Positions 8,406 through 17,034 of a stretch of 63,513 nt of DNA are shown one piece after another; within the stretch, counting starts at the first letter, position 1, and the number at the start of each line of letters is the position of its first letter. Under the pieces are notes generated by a model that did not search any database, had not been told where the DNA came from, and worked only from the letters and a program-made list of their open reading frames with translations. A program made the position numbers and the translations under genes. This DNA is from Arenibacter sp. F20364 (GTDB lineage Bacteria; Bacteroidota; Bacteroidia; Flavobacteriales; Flavobacteriaceae): positions 1-63,513 of the forward strand of contig NZ_JALKBD010000030.1 of NCBI RefSeq assembly GCF_023015905.1, given 5' to 3'.

Positions 8406-9236
8406 TTATAGTAAGCGAATACTATCGGGCTTAATTTCTATTTTACGTTCTTTGTACAAGGTTCCAATGCCCTTTTTAAAGGTCTTCTTACTCATCTGTA
8501 AGATTCTCTTAATGTCTTCAGGGTCCGATTTGTCGTGTAAGTTTAGAATTCCACCGTTGGAAACAAGCTTTTCATAAATTAAATTTGCCGCCGGCTCTAA
8601 ACTTTGGTACCCTATTGGTTGCAAGCTAACATCTATCTTGTTATCAGGTCTAATATTCTTAATATATCCGTGTAGTTTATCCCCTACGGCCACTTTTCTA
8701 TAAATTTCATTGGAGTAGACCAACCCTTTGTGCTTATGATTGATGATAACCTCCCACCCTAAATCGGTTAGTCTGGTAACCGTTAGATCTACCTTGTCCA
8801 ATGCTTTTACTGTTAACTCGTCATTGGACAAGAACTTGTCCAATTTATTGGAGGCCACCAATCTATCGGTTTTTTCATCCAAATAGCAATAGACAACATA
8901 CCATTGACCTTCCTGCATTTTACTGCGTTGTTCCCTAAAAGGCACCAATAAATGCTTTTCCAAACCCCAGTCCATAAAGGCACCATATTCATTTACTTCG
9001 GCCACCTGTAGCAATTGAAACTGATCAACCATAATAAAGGGCACCAATGTAGTCGCTACAATGCGTTCTTCGTGGTCCAAATAACAAAAAACATCTATAT
9101 GGTCCCCAATCTCAAATTCCTCAGGGACATATTTATTGGGCAGTAGAACATCGTTGCCTTCATCATCCCCCAAAAAGAGACCCACTGTAGTATCCCTAAG
9201 TATTTCTAAATTGCTATATTTTCCAAGTGCTATCAT
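8406..9236 (-). CDS. CvfB-family S1-like RNA-binding protein
   Basis: Soluble protein of 276 residues with tandem S1/OB-fold domains and a C-terminal winged-helix-like segment, matching the CvfB (YitL) family in length and layout. Visible elements are GLFLGDDEGNDVLLPNKYVPEEF near the start, EYGAFMDWGLEKHLLVPF (second S1 unit, about 90-110), HKGLVYSNEIYRKVAVGD (third unit) and ILQMSKKTFKKGIGTLYKE (C-terminal helix-turn-helix). The Staphylococcus homologue affects virulence gene expression; the flavobacterial role is not known. It is commonly found in flavobacterial men neighbourhoods, as here. Confidence 0.8.
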   Translation of the reverse strand: MIALGKYSNLEILRDTTVGLFLGDDEGNDVLLPNKYVPEEFEIGDHIDVFCYLDHEERIVATTLVPFIMVDQFQLLQVAEVNEYGAFMDWGLEKHLLVPFREQRSKMQEGQWYVVYCYLDEKTDRLVASNKLDKFLSNDELTVKALDKVDLTVTRLTDLGWEVIINHKHKGLVYSNEIYRKVAVGDKLHGYIKNIRPDNKIDVSLQPIGYQSLEPAANLIYEKLVSNGGILNLHDKSDPEDIKRILQMSKKTFKKGIGTLYKERKIEIKPDSIRLL

Positions 9237-9274
9237 AGGGCAAAAATACGTTTAAAAAGAATCTCCATAAAAAA

Positions 9275-9299
9275 AAGCCGCTCTTTTTAAAGGCGGCTT
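9275..9299 (-). terminator. Intrinsic terminator after the DUF2853 gene
   Basis: Perfect 7-bp stem AAGCCGC/GCGGCTT followed on the minus strand by a run of eight T. It lies 24 bp beyond the DUF2853 stop and separates that transcript from the CvfB-like gene. Confidence 0.85.
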
Positions 9300-9322
9300 G
9301 GATATAAAATGATTTGCAGACA

Positions 9323-9667
9323 TTACTTATTGTAGACGGACTCTTTCTTAAAGTGTTTCGCCAGCATATAATAAACTACGGCCCTGTGCTTGCTCTTCAC
9401 GGAACTACCGTATTTATCTGTCACGCTATTTATAGCTTCCATTAATTGCGGGCTATCCTTTAGTCCAAGTTTTTTAATTAGGAAGTTATTTTTAACCGTT
9501 TGCAACTCCTTGTCATCTGAACCTGATACTTTAGATGCATCCATATTATAGATCGATGGCCCCAACCCAATGGTAACCTTGGTCAATAAATCCATATTTG
9601 GTGTTTCGCCAAATTTGTCCTTGATGTCTGCTGCATATTTTTCGATTAATTCATCTCTTTTGCTCAT
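9323..9667 (-). CDS. DUF2853 family protein
   Basis: Small, charged, soluble protein of 114 residues. The sequence matches DUF2853 throughout: KRDELIEKYAADIKDKFG at the N-terminus, an IGLGPSIYN segment, and the C-terminal KHRAVVYYMLAKHFKKE. The family is helical and of unknown function. It follows menD by 37 bp and ends in a strong terminator, so it probably shares the men transcript. In many flavobacteria this gene sits between menD and menB; menB is not next to it here. Confidence 0.82.
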   Translation of the reverse strand: MSKRDELIEKYAADIKDKFGETPNMDLLTKVTIGLGPSIYNMDASKVSGSDDKELQTVKNNFLIKKLGLKDSPQLMEAINSVTDKYGSSVKSKHRAVVYYMLAKHFKKESVYNK

Positions 9668-9704
9668 AGTAGTAAATATTCTTAATGATTAGATTTATAT
9701 CCTT

Positions 9705-11459
9705 CTAAGATATGAAATCAAAATAACTAAGCAAAATATTGTTATTTAATAATCTAGGGGTTTTAATTTCCATAATCTTAGGTTTTTTGGACTCTTTATA
9801 GAAATTACGAAATGCCTTATTTAAGTCGATTTTATTTGAAACGGATTCAAATTCAAATTGATACATTTCGGGCAAGGATTGGATATTAAGCTTATGAGTT
9901 GTCTCAAAAAACGTATTAAAATTGTCTGTTTCTTCTTTGCCTGGTAAGATTCTAAAAATGCCTCCTCCATCATTGTTGATGACTATTATCCTTAAATTGG
10001 GTTTAATGTAATTATTCCATAGGCCATTGCTGTCATAGATAAAACTTAAATCGCCCGTTATCAACAAAGTGGGATTTGGGTCGTAGATAGAAGCTCCGAT
10101 TGCCGTTGAAGTACTGCCGTCTATGCCACTGGTACCTCTATTGCAAAAAACACGGATAGAGGGATCCAAATCGAATAATTGGGCATATCTCACGGTAGAA
10201 CTATTGGACAACTGCAGTTGGTAATCCCTAGGAATGCCTTTCAATGCCAAATGGAATACCAGCATATCCGAAAATGGTATTTCCTGCAAGTACTTTTCTC
10301 TTCTTAACTTGTAATGATCCTTCTTTTTTGCCCAATAGTCATAATAGTTGCTCTCGGGGACCGTACTGTTTTCCAATAAATTTTCAAAAAAATCATTGGG
10401 GGTCGTTTTAAAATGTTGAGTTAGACAAAAAAAGGTATTGTTCGCTTTTTTTGTATCCACATGCCAATGTATGGAAGGAGTGTAATCTCTTAAAAAAGCC
10501 TTTATTTTCTTCGAAACAATAAGTCCCCCAAACGTTAGCACAATTTCAGGTTGTAGCATTTTAAACAATTCATCCTTGCTGTCTGATTTCTCAATGGGAG
10601 CAATGATACTGTCTATATTGGGAAAGAAGTTGGGATGAAATAAATTGGAAGTACATTCCGTCATGACTACAACCGTTGGGTCTTTGGCCAGAATTTCCAA
10701 ATACCTCTGTTCTATCGTGTTTGGCGGATTTACCCCTACCAACACCATTTTTCGGGAGGCACTTTGCCAACTATTAATATAGTCCTGCCATTCTAGCTTG
10801 ATATTTTCCACAGGACCTTTCAAAAAACAGACCTGAGGTATTAATGAAGACTCCTCGACAGTTTCATACAAGGGCTCTTCGAACGGAATATTTATATGTA
10901 CTGGAGAAGCATTGGTGATGGCTGTATTAAAAGCCTTGTCCAGTGTCTCATCATTATACTGTTGAACCAGCGCTTGAAATTGGTCAACGTTATTATCCGT
11001 TAGTTGATCAGCTGCGTATTTCCGAACTTTATGGGCGGCATGACAAACATCCTGCTTAAGGTTTGCCGAATAACCAATGTGATTTTCAAATACATTTTCC
11101 TGTCTTATGGTTTGTCCGTCACCTATATCCACCTTATAAGGTGGCCTATCGGCCGATATGACAATAATGGGAATATCGCTATAGAAAGCTTCCGCTATAG
11201 CAGGGTAATAATTTAACAATGCGCTGCCCGAAGTACACAAAATTACTGTGGGTTGTTTTAGTTGTTGGGCCATGCCCAGGGCAAAAAATGCAGCACAGCG
11301 CTCATCCACAATACTAAAACAATTAAAAAAAGGGTCTTCCGTAAAACTTATGGTCAAGGGTGCATTCCTTGAACCTGGGGAAATAATTATATTTTTTATG
11401 TCCCTTGCCTTGCAATGATAGACAACAGACTGTGCGGAGGGAATAGTGGAATATTTCAT
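9705..11459 (-). CDS. menD: 2-succinyl-5-enolpyruvyl-6-hydroxy-3-cyclohexene-1-carboxylate synthase
   Basis: Thiamine-diphosphate enzyme joining isochorismate and 2-oxoglutarate, the first committed menaquinone step after isochorismate. The 584 residues show the MenD hallmarks: SPGSRNAPL (27-35), E53 in VDERCAAFFALGMA (the Glu that activates ThDP), SADRPPYKVDIGDGQTI, and the C-terminal ThDP/Mg region GDLSFIYDSNGLWNN plus IVINNDGGGIFRILPG. Length is normal. It lies 56 bp after the isochorismate synthase gene. Confidence 0.95.
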   Translation of the reverse strand: MKYSTIPSAQSVVYHCKARDIKNIIISPGSRNAPLTISFTEDPFFNCFSIVDERCAAFFALGMAQQLKQPTVILCTSGSALLNYYPAIAEAFYSDIPIIVISADRPPYKVDIGDGQTIRQENVFENHIGYSANLKQDVCHAAHKVRKYAADQLTDNNVDQFQALVQQYNDETLDKAFNTAITNASPVHINIPFEEPLYETVEESSLIPQVCFLKGPVENIKLEWQDYINSWQSASRKMVLVGVNPPNTIEQRYLEILAKDPTVVVMTECTSNLFHPNFFPNIDSIIAPIEKSDSKDELFKMLQPEIVLTFGGLIVSKKIKAFLRDYTPSIHWHVDTKKANNTFFCLTQHFKTTPNDFFENLLENSTVPESNYYDYWAKKKDHYKLRREKYLQEIPFSDMLVFHLALKGIPRDYQLQLSNSSTVRYAQLFDLDPSIRVFCNRGTSGIDGSTSTAIGASIYDPNPTLLITGDLSFIYDSNGLWNNYIKPNLRIIVINNDGGGIFRILPGKEETDNFNTFFETTHKLNIQSLPEMYQFEFESVSNKIDLNKAFRNFYKESKKPKIMEIKTPRLLNNNILLSYFDFIS

Positions 11460-11515
11460 TATTACAAAAATACAACTCAGGTATTTCTAAAACCAATGCA
11501 ATGCTGATTTTTGGT

Positions 11516-12625
11516 CTACTTTAAAACTATATTTAACATGGTACTACTTTTATCCTTGGTCTCCTGCCATTCCTTTTCAGGGACCGACCTACTGGTTATG
11601 CCGCCACCTACGTATATCTTCACCGTATTTCCCAATAGCTGCATACATCTTAAATTTACGTACAATGAGGTTTTGTTCTTAATGGTCCTATATGCCTTGT
11701 TTTCCTGATTTCTTCTTGACGAGGGCCTGCTCATATCTTCCTTAAAATTCAACTCCCCTAGAAATCCTGTGTAGAATTGTCTTTGATAATTCTCATTCTT
11801 CAAAATAAACTCTTTAGCTGTATTTTTTGGTAGCCCGCAAACAGCTGGGGTTGGATGTAGGGCAGCTATAATTTCTTGCAGTCCCGAATTGTTCATGTGC
11901 CCGGAAATGGATGTTTTTATGTGCCAAAGATTGCCCGCCCTTGTAGACATGGTTTCCGATATCTCTATGGAGGAAACCTGATTTTTTAGAGAACTATGGA
12001 TAAATTGGGTAACCATCTCCTGTTCCTCAAGTTCCTTTTTTTTCCAAATAGGTGCTTCCCCTGCCCTGTACAACTGAGTCCCAGCCAAGGACATGGTTCT
12101 AAATTTGTTGTTTTCGGTTTCTAGAAATATTTCTGGAGTTGCTCCCAACCATAGACCTATTTTTGGGTGGAACCAAATATAACAAAAAGCTGTTGGATAT
12201 TGGTTCAACAGATCTTGGAACATAACGAATGGAGTTTTGGAGGTCTCTACCTCTATATTTCTGGAAAGTACTACCTTTTGTATAGATCCCGAATCAATTT
12301 TGCTAATTGCCCTGTCAATTAATTTGAGGTAAAAATCCTTATCGGCATCCTCATCCAATTTGTGGATGAGTGTACTTTCAGAATTCCTAGGTTCCAATTC
12401 AAAGGCTTCAACAATAACCTTGTCTTTTTTAATCAATACCGCAGGACTTTCTCCATCGAAAGGTGTAAAGACAAAGCCACTCTCGGTATAATCGCTTATG
12501 TAATGTAATTCCTTGTCCTTCTGAAAAATCACTTTTACTTCTACCTCATCGGGTTTTCTGTAAGCTACAAAAGGCAGCCCGTTTTGGAACTGCTCTATCA
12601 TCTGATCCAAAAAACCTTTGGACAT
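11516..12625 (-). CDS. menF: Isochorismate synthase (chorismate-binding family)
   Basis: Converts chorismate to isochorismate for menaquinone. The chorismate-binding fold is clear: KVVLSRNIEVET, LGATPEIFLE, MSLAGT, PTPAVCGLPK, FYTGFLGEL and, near the end, KIYVGGGITSRSVPEKEW. I place the start at the ATG at 12625, giving 369 residues; a longer frame would need TTG at 12646 and overlap the upstream gene. With this start the stop of the hotdog thioesterase gene is one base upstream, so the genes are translationally coupled. Context (menI, menD) favours menaquinone over siderophore or anthranilate use. Confidence 0.92.
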   Translation of the reverse strand: MSKGFLDQMIEQFQNGLPFVAYRKPDEVEVKVIFQKDKELHYISDYTESGFVFTPFDGESPAVLIKKDKVIVEAFELEPRNSESTLIHKLDEDADKDFYLKLIDRAISKIDSGSIQKVVLSRNIEVETSKTPFVMFQDLLNQYPTAFCYIWFHPKIGLWLGATPEIFLETENNKFRTMSLAGTQLYRAGEAPIWKKKELEEQEMVTQFIHSSLKNQVSSIEISETMSTRAGNLWHIKTSISGHMNNSGLQEIIAALHPTPAVCGLPKNTAKEFILKNENYQRQFYTGFLGELNFKEDMSRPSSRRNQENKAYRTIKNKTSLYVNLRCMQLLGNTVKIYVGGGITSRSVPEKEWQETKDKSSTMLNIVLK

Positions 12626-12626
12626 T

Positions 12627-13049
12627 CTATTTTCTTGATAAGGCAATGGTAGTAAGTTTGCAAATTGAAATTAGGTTCCCGTCTTTATCCGTAACTTTAA
12701 TATCCCAAATCTGTGTGGTACGGCCTTTATGAACTACTTCCGCCCTAGCGTAAACATCCCCTTCCCGAATACTCTTGACATGATTGGCAGAGATTTCCAA
12801 TCCACGGATAAAATACTCCTTGGCATCCAGAAAAATATGGGAAGCCATACTTCCTACACTTTCAGCCAATGCCAAAGTAGCACCACCATGCAAAACCCCA
12901 TCAGGTTGATGAACCCTTGGGCTAACAGGCATTTTTGCCACCAAATAATTCTCCCCCACATCAATATATTCTATATTCAAGGTTTCCATTAAGGTATCCT
13001 TGTTGGACTCATTGCAAATTTTTAATATTTTCTCTTGGAATTCGTTCAT
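12627..13049 (-). CDS. menI: PaaI-type hotdog thioesterase, probable DHNA-CoA hydrolase
   Basis: Hotdog-fold acyl-CoA thioesterase of 140 residues with the PaaI signature VHQPDGVLHGGATLALAES (about 45-64; the Glu and neighbouring residues are the usual catalytic site) and the VRAEVVHKGRTTQIWDIK-like strands near the C-terminus. The paired position directly before menF and menD makes 1,4-dihydroxy-2-naphthoyl-CoA hydrolase the likely activity; the symbol is inferred from context. It is the first gene of the minus-strand men transcript and is divergent from the esterase gene at 13121. Confidence 0.78.
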   Translation of the reverse strand: MNEFQEKILKICNESNKDTLMETLNIEYIDVGENYLVAKMPVSPRVHQPDGVLHGGATLALAESVGSMASHIFLDAKEYFIRGLEISANHVKSIREGDVYARAEVVHKGRTTQIWDIKVTDKDGNLISICKLTTIALSRK

Positions 13050-13120
13050 GTATTAATTTTTTGTAAAATTAAGCATTAGAATTTCAACTATTGCCTTACT
13101 TTATCCGATATCTAAAATTT

Positions 13121-13768
13121 ATGGGATCACAAGAAAAACAAATTTCATACAATACGACCAATACCTATAGTACATTAAATACTCTAAACGAAAAGACAAG
13201 GAATGTTTGGATAGTATTTCATGGCATTGGGTTTTTGAGCAGATATTTTATTAAATATTTCAGTGAACTACCTAAGGAAGAAAATTATATTATAGCTCCG
13301 CAAGCACCATCAAAATATTATTTAACCAAGGATTACAAGCATGTTGGCGCCAGTTGGCTCACCAAGGAAAACAGAGTTTTGGAAACAACGAATGTTCTAA
13401 GCTATATGGATAATCTGATTGCAGAGGAAAAAATTCCCTCCCATTGCCAACTTATTGTATTGGGGTTTTCCCAAGGGGTGTCCATAGCTACACGTTGGAC
13501 GGCCAAAAGTAAAATAAACTTGGATCAGTTGATATTATATGCTGGGGGAATTCCAGATGAACTTACTCCCGATGATTTTAAATTTTTACTGTCCGGCGAT
13601 ACCAAGATTAGATTGGTCTTGGGCAATAAGGACGAATTTATTACTGAGGTCCGTATGAAAATAGAAAAGGAAAAGTTGGACTCCCTGTTTGGCGGAAAGG
13701 CCCAATTGATTGAATTTGATGGCGGACATGAAATAAAAAAGGATATTCTAATCAACCTTGTTGAATGA
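13121..13768 (+). CDS. Alpha/beta-hydrolase, predicted carboxylesterase/phospholipase family
   Basis: Cytosolic serine hydrolase of about 215 residues. The nucleophile elbow is VLGFSQGVS (GxSxG). The acid is expected in VLGNKDEFI and the catalytic His in FDGGHEIKK, the order seen in YpfH/phospholipase-carboxylesterase proteins. I start at the ATG at 13121; an upstream extension would require TTG at 13091 and looks less natural. The stop overlaps the next gene's start by four bases (ATGA), so the two are translationally coupled. Substrate is unknown. Confidence 0.8.
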   Translation: MGSQEKQISYNTTNTYSTLNTLNEKTRNVWIVFHGIGFLSRYFIKYFSELPKEENYIIAPQAPSKYYLTKDYKHVGASWLTKENRVLETTNVLSYMDNLIAEEKIPSHCQLIVLGFSQGVSIATRWTAKSKINLDQLILYAGGIPDELTPDDFKFLLSGDTKIRLVLGNKDEFITEVRMKIEKEKLDSLFGGKAQLIEFDGGHEIKKDILINLVE

Positions 13769-14313
13769 AAAACCCAAGCCCGTTTCTGGAAAACGATTTT
13801 GTAAAACTGGAGCCACTGTCGTTAGCCAATTACCATTATTTGCTTCCTGTAGCCAGTCAGGAAAAATTGGTGCAATATTCCCCTTCGGATATAGAAACAG
13901 CCGAAGCTCTAAAGAGGTACGTGAAGAAGGCCTTGGAGGACGAAAGAAAATTATTGGCTTTGCCCTTCGTAATTTATGACAAAAGGAGTAACCAATATGC
14001 GGGAAGTACCCGATATATGAATATAGACTGGAGAAATAAAGTGCTGGAAATAGGTTCCACTTGGATGGGTAGGGAATTTCAGGGCACAGGCCTTAATGGT
14101 CAGGTAAAACATTTAATGCTCAACTACGCGTTTGATGAAATGCATTTTGAAAAAGTTGAATTTAGAATTGATGAGCCCAATGTTCGTTCACGAAAAGCTG
14201 TTGAAAAATTGGGAGCGAAATTGGAAGGCATTTTGCGTAAGAACGTTTACCTACTTGATGGGTTCAAGAGGAACACCTGCTGTTATGGTATTCTAAAAGA
14301 GGAATGGCCATAA
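13765..14313 (+). CDS. GNAT N-acetyltransferase (RimJ/RimL-like)
   Basis: 182-residue acetyl-CoA-dependent acetyltransferase. It shows the RimJ/L-like pattern: LENDFVKLEPLS at the start, YAGSTRYMNIDW, the acetyl-CoA loop region in WMGREFQGTGLNGQVKHLM, and VEFRIDEPNVRSRKAVEKLGA near the end. It begins inside the stop of the upstream hydrolase gene. The acceptor could be a protein N-terminus or a small molecule; the sequence does not decide. Confidence 0.85.
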   Translation: MKNPSPFLENDFVKLEPLSLANYHYLLPVASQEKLVQYSPSDIETAEALKRYVKKALEDERKLLALPFVIYDKRSNQYAGSTRYMNIDWRNKVLEIGSTWMGREFQGTGLNGQVKHLMLNYAFDEMHFEKVEFRIDEPNVRSRKAVEKLGAKLEGILRKNVYLLDGFKRNTCCYGILKEEWP

Positions 14314-14377
14314 CTTTTTTGAAAACATTAAAAACAGGTCATATTATTATTCTTAAGAACTTGCTTGGCATAAAAAA

Positions 14378-15325
14378 TTATGACTTGACTTCCTCCGTAG
14401 CTTCCTTTTCGTAATATTTTATTTTTCTTGTTTTATAGGTGTTGTCCGGAGTAATGATCTGTTTTATCCAATTGCCAGATTCATGGCTGTCATATTGGTA
14501 GATATATTCCTGTACGGTTACAGACTTGCCTTTTACGGTTTTTAAGGAGGTCAGCATCCCCTGGGGATTGTAGGAGTAAATGATACTCTTGGTGGGAACA
14601 AATGTTTTTTGAGCTTCGTTGTAAACAAACTTCTTTTCCGATACTAATTTATTATCGCTGTCATAGGTTTGTTCCAGGGCCTTTTGTGGTTGCCCTTCCA
14701 AAAATTCCTTGGTCAGCACCAATTTTTGAACTGCATTGTCTTTGGCCTTAATTTTTGAGGTTCTAATGGATTTGAATATGATATCGTTCAAATAATAGGT
14801 TTCTGTAAGCTCCCCTTTGTATACCTCATACTTCACTGCAGTTTCATCAATACCGCTGTCATTGGTGCGCTTTATTGTGGAGAGTTTTCCATCCTCCCCA
14901 TAATTGTATTCGTACTGATCTAAAAATTCTTTGTTGTATGAAATTATTTTCTCGGTAATCTTTTTGGCTTCCGTGGTATCCAATTCATAAAAATTGGCAA
15001 TTGAGGTGTTCCTTACAAAAACACCATCCCTATAGTTTTCTACCCGTTTTTCCAATAGTTCGGATCCCCCCAACTTATACAGGGTTATATCATAATCAGT
15101 ATCGTTATAGCGCGTAACAGCCTTTGTAAGCAATCCCTCTTTGTTAAAGTCATATTCTTCTTTTCCGTAATCCGTGGAAACCAAACAAGATTTCACAGGT
15201 CCGTTCAGATCAAAATCTTCAACAGTAAACACTTTTATTTCTTGGGCAGAGAGATTATTAAGGAAGGCAACGCCAAGAATATAGTGAATGTAAAAAGGAA
15301 TATGGCGTAAGTAGTTTTTCATCAT
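14378..15325 (-). CDS. Secreted YD/RHS-repeat-like hypothetical protein
   Basis: 315 residues with a signal peptide (about 1-27, ending NLSAQ) and a body of degenerate beta-hairpin repeats of the YD/RHS or MORN-like kind, for example DFNKEGLLTKAVTRYND, YNYGEDGKLSTIKRTND, YDSDNKLVSEKKFVYN and YNPQGMLTSLKTVKG. Such repeats form extended beta structures in exported proteins. It lacks the core-associated domain of a true RHS toxin and has no immunity-like neighbour. It is convergent with the GNAT gene. Function unknown. Confidence 0.6.
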   Translation of the reverse strand: MMKNYLRHIPFYIHYILGVAFLNNLSAQEIKVFTVEDFDLNGPVKSCLVSTDYGKEEYDFNKEGLLTKAVTRYNDTDYDITLYKLGGSELLEKRVENYRDGVFVRNTSIANFYELDTTEAKKITEKIISYNKEFLDQYEYNYGEDGKLSTIKRTNDSGIDETAVKYEVYKGELTETYYLNDIIFKSIRTSKIKAKDNAVQKLVLTKEFLEGQPQKALEQTYDSDNKLVSEKKFVYNEAQKTFVPTKSIIYSYNPQGMLTSLKTVKGKSVTVQEYIYQYDSHESGNWIKQIITPDNTYKTRKIKYYEKEATEEVKS

Positions 15326-15585
15326 ATGCCAAAATTAGTCTTTAAAAAGTCATAATAAAAACAAAATAGAACATAACGAAACCGTAGCATGGAGGCAAGT
15401 ATTTTTTTTGACCTTCCCAATACTTGGATTTCTATAATTAAATGTAGACACGAAGGTAATAAATTTGGAAATTTATGTTGAAGTTGTTTTTGTCTAGATT
15501 ACTAATAATAAACATTTTATGATGTTTTGGATATAATTTCTTAAGGGTTTTTCCGTGAACTCAATACAATCCTATACCAAGACGG

Positions 15586-15981
15586 TTATCCCTGACCGTT
15601 TTTCTTATTTTGGAAATTTATCATGTTTTCTTTAACCCTGAATTTCACGATTCTAGTGATTAATGGCCAAGGCAAAGGCTGGTTCAAAGGAAATTGTACA
15701 GATCCTTTTCCTTGTTTATACGGTTTCAAATCCCGTTCAAATTCTTTATGGCCAGTAGGCGTGGCATAGAATCCGATATGATCCTTGTAAGCAGCGAAGT
15801 AGTCCAAAACACCATAGCATTTATAAGCAGGCATCTTATAACTAATCAATTCTTCTGCCTCGGGAGCGGCTTTTTTGATGGTACTTCGCAGTTGTTCCAA
15901 AACCTCCTGCGTCGCCAAAGGACAATTGGCGATATAGTCAGTAACCTCCTTTGTGCGCCTATTTAATTTAGTATCAGGCAT
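15586..15981 (-). CDS. DUF1801 (YdhG-like) family protein
   Basis: Small alpha/beta protein of 131 residues from the ATG at 15981. The DUF1801 signature is visible: LRSTIKKAAPEAEELISYKMPAYK, then GVLDYFAAYKDHIGFYATP and the C-terminal GSVQFPLNQPLPWPLITRIVKFR. A longer ATG start at 16023 would overlap the upstream VOC gene by 37 bp; the shorter start leaves a 5-bp gap. The B. subtilis relative has been proposed as an iron chaperone, but the family is poorly defined. Confidence 0.8.
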   Translation of the reverse strand: MPDTKLNRRTKEVTDYIANCPLATQEVLEQLRSTIKKAAPEAEELISYKMPAYKCYGVLDYFAAYKDHIGFYATPTGHKEFERDLKPYKQGKGSVQFPLNQPLPWPLITRIVKFRVKENMINFQNKKNGQG

Positions 15982-15986
15982 AACCT

Positions 15987-16415
15987 CTATGTAGACTGGT
16001 TTTCGTTGAAACTGATCATCCATCGAATACCAAACTTATCTATGAAACTTCCAAAATAATCACCCCAAAACATATCGGCCATTTCCATTTCTATATCACC
16101 CTCCTTGGAAAGTCCCTTGTATAGGCGATCAGCCTCCTTTTTACTCTCTGTTGTCAACATGATATAGGTTTGGCTGCCTGGTTGAAGTTTATGTCCGGCC
16201 GAAGGCACAATATCCGAGGCCATTAAAATGGTATCCTGTGCAATTTGCAGGGCAATGTGCATGGTAAGGTTTTGTTCTTCCTTGGAGAGTTTATCGGCCT
16301 CTGGGACTTCTGACATTTTCATATTGGCCAAGAATTCGCCTCCAAAAACAGATTTATAGAAATTAAAGGCTTCCTCCGCATGGCCGTCAAAATTTAAATA
16401 AGGATGTATTTGCAT
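15987..16415 (-). CDS. VOC-superfamily PhnB-like protein
   Basis: 142-residue glyoxalase/bleomycin-resistance-fold protein. It begins MQIHPYLNFDGHAEEAFNFY and continues YKSVFGGEF, HIALQIAQDTILMASD, and WGDYFGSFIDKFGIRWMISF, all typical of the PhnB-like branch. Members are often annotated as 3-demethylubiquinone methyltransferase-like, but no such chemistry is established. It forms a two-gene unit with the DUF1801 gene. Confidence 0.85.
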   Translation of the reverse strand: MQIHPYLNFDGHAEEAFNFYKSVFGGEFLANMKMSEVPEADKLSKEEQNLTMHIALQIAQDTILMASDIVPSAGHKLQPGSQTYIMLTTESKKEADRLYKGLSKEGDIEMEMADMFWGDYFGSFIDKFGIRWMISFNENQST

Positions 16416-17034
16416 AATAATGAGGTTAGGATTTAACTTGTTGTTAATTCTGCATAATATTTGCCTACTAATGTAGGCACCACTACAGGCATTTTTTCCA
16501 TATAGGCCCTATTAGGGGAAAAGCTTTTATAAAGATAATCCAAAAAACAGATCCAATAGATTTAATTATTTCATTATCAGGGGGTGATACGGATATTTTC
16601 TTTATTCTTAGAAGAAAATTCATAGGTGATAGAAGAAATACTTTTTTTGAAAATAGCCAGTTAAGGCCTTTACCACCCTATTTTTAAGAATATGATATAT
16701 TGACCTATGGATCATCATATGAATATAGGCAGTTATATTGTGGGGTGATATTACCTATTACAACCTGAAAAAGTCATTTTTTAGATTGACATTTTTATGG
16801 ATTTAATTGCGCTGGCCCCTATTCTATTTAGGCTGGCAGATTTATAATAATTTAGATTTAATTTTAGTATAACATACTGTATATTTGCTCCTTATAAAAT
16901 GCCAAACACTAACCCTGGGCATTAAAGTTGTTGATGTTCCTGTTGCCAATGGTAGCGTGGAAATATGGACTGTTCCCGACTATGGGGTATGGGCCAACTT
17001 TAATACTTTATGGTAGTTTGTTTAAATTCCGACC
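16416..17034. other. Long intergenic region before the LytTR regulator
   Basis: 619 bp without a convincing gene. It contains a perfect hairpin TGCCTAC/GTAGGCA with a 4-base loop (16462-16479), 47 bp upstream of the PhnB-like start, and a candidate -7 box at 16880. A stop-free frame at its right end (16907-17017) reads like protein (GIKVVDVPVANGSVEIW) but has no start codon in frame, so it may be a gene remnant or chance. Confidence 0.45.
16880..16887 (+). promoter_or_regulatory. Candidate Bacteroidota -7 box (TATATTTG)
   Basis: Exact match to TAnnTTTG, about 148 bp upstream of the LytTR regulator start at 17035, which would give an untranslated leader of roughly 140 nt. A matching -33 TTG is not evident. 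Confidence 0.4.

Noticed and set aside
13758..13979. 73-codon frame across the hydrolase/GNAT junction
   Set aside because: Shadow of the GNAT gene in another frame.
14378..15325. RHS-type polymorphic toxin
   Set aside because: The YD-like repeats are degenerate, there is no core-associated or toxin domain, and no immunity gene follows.
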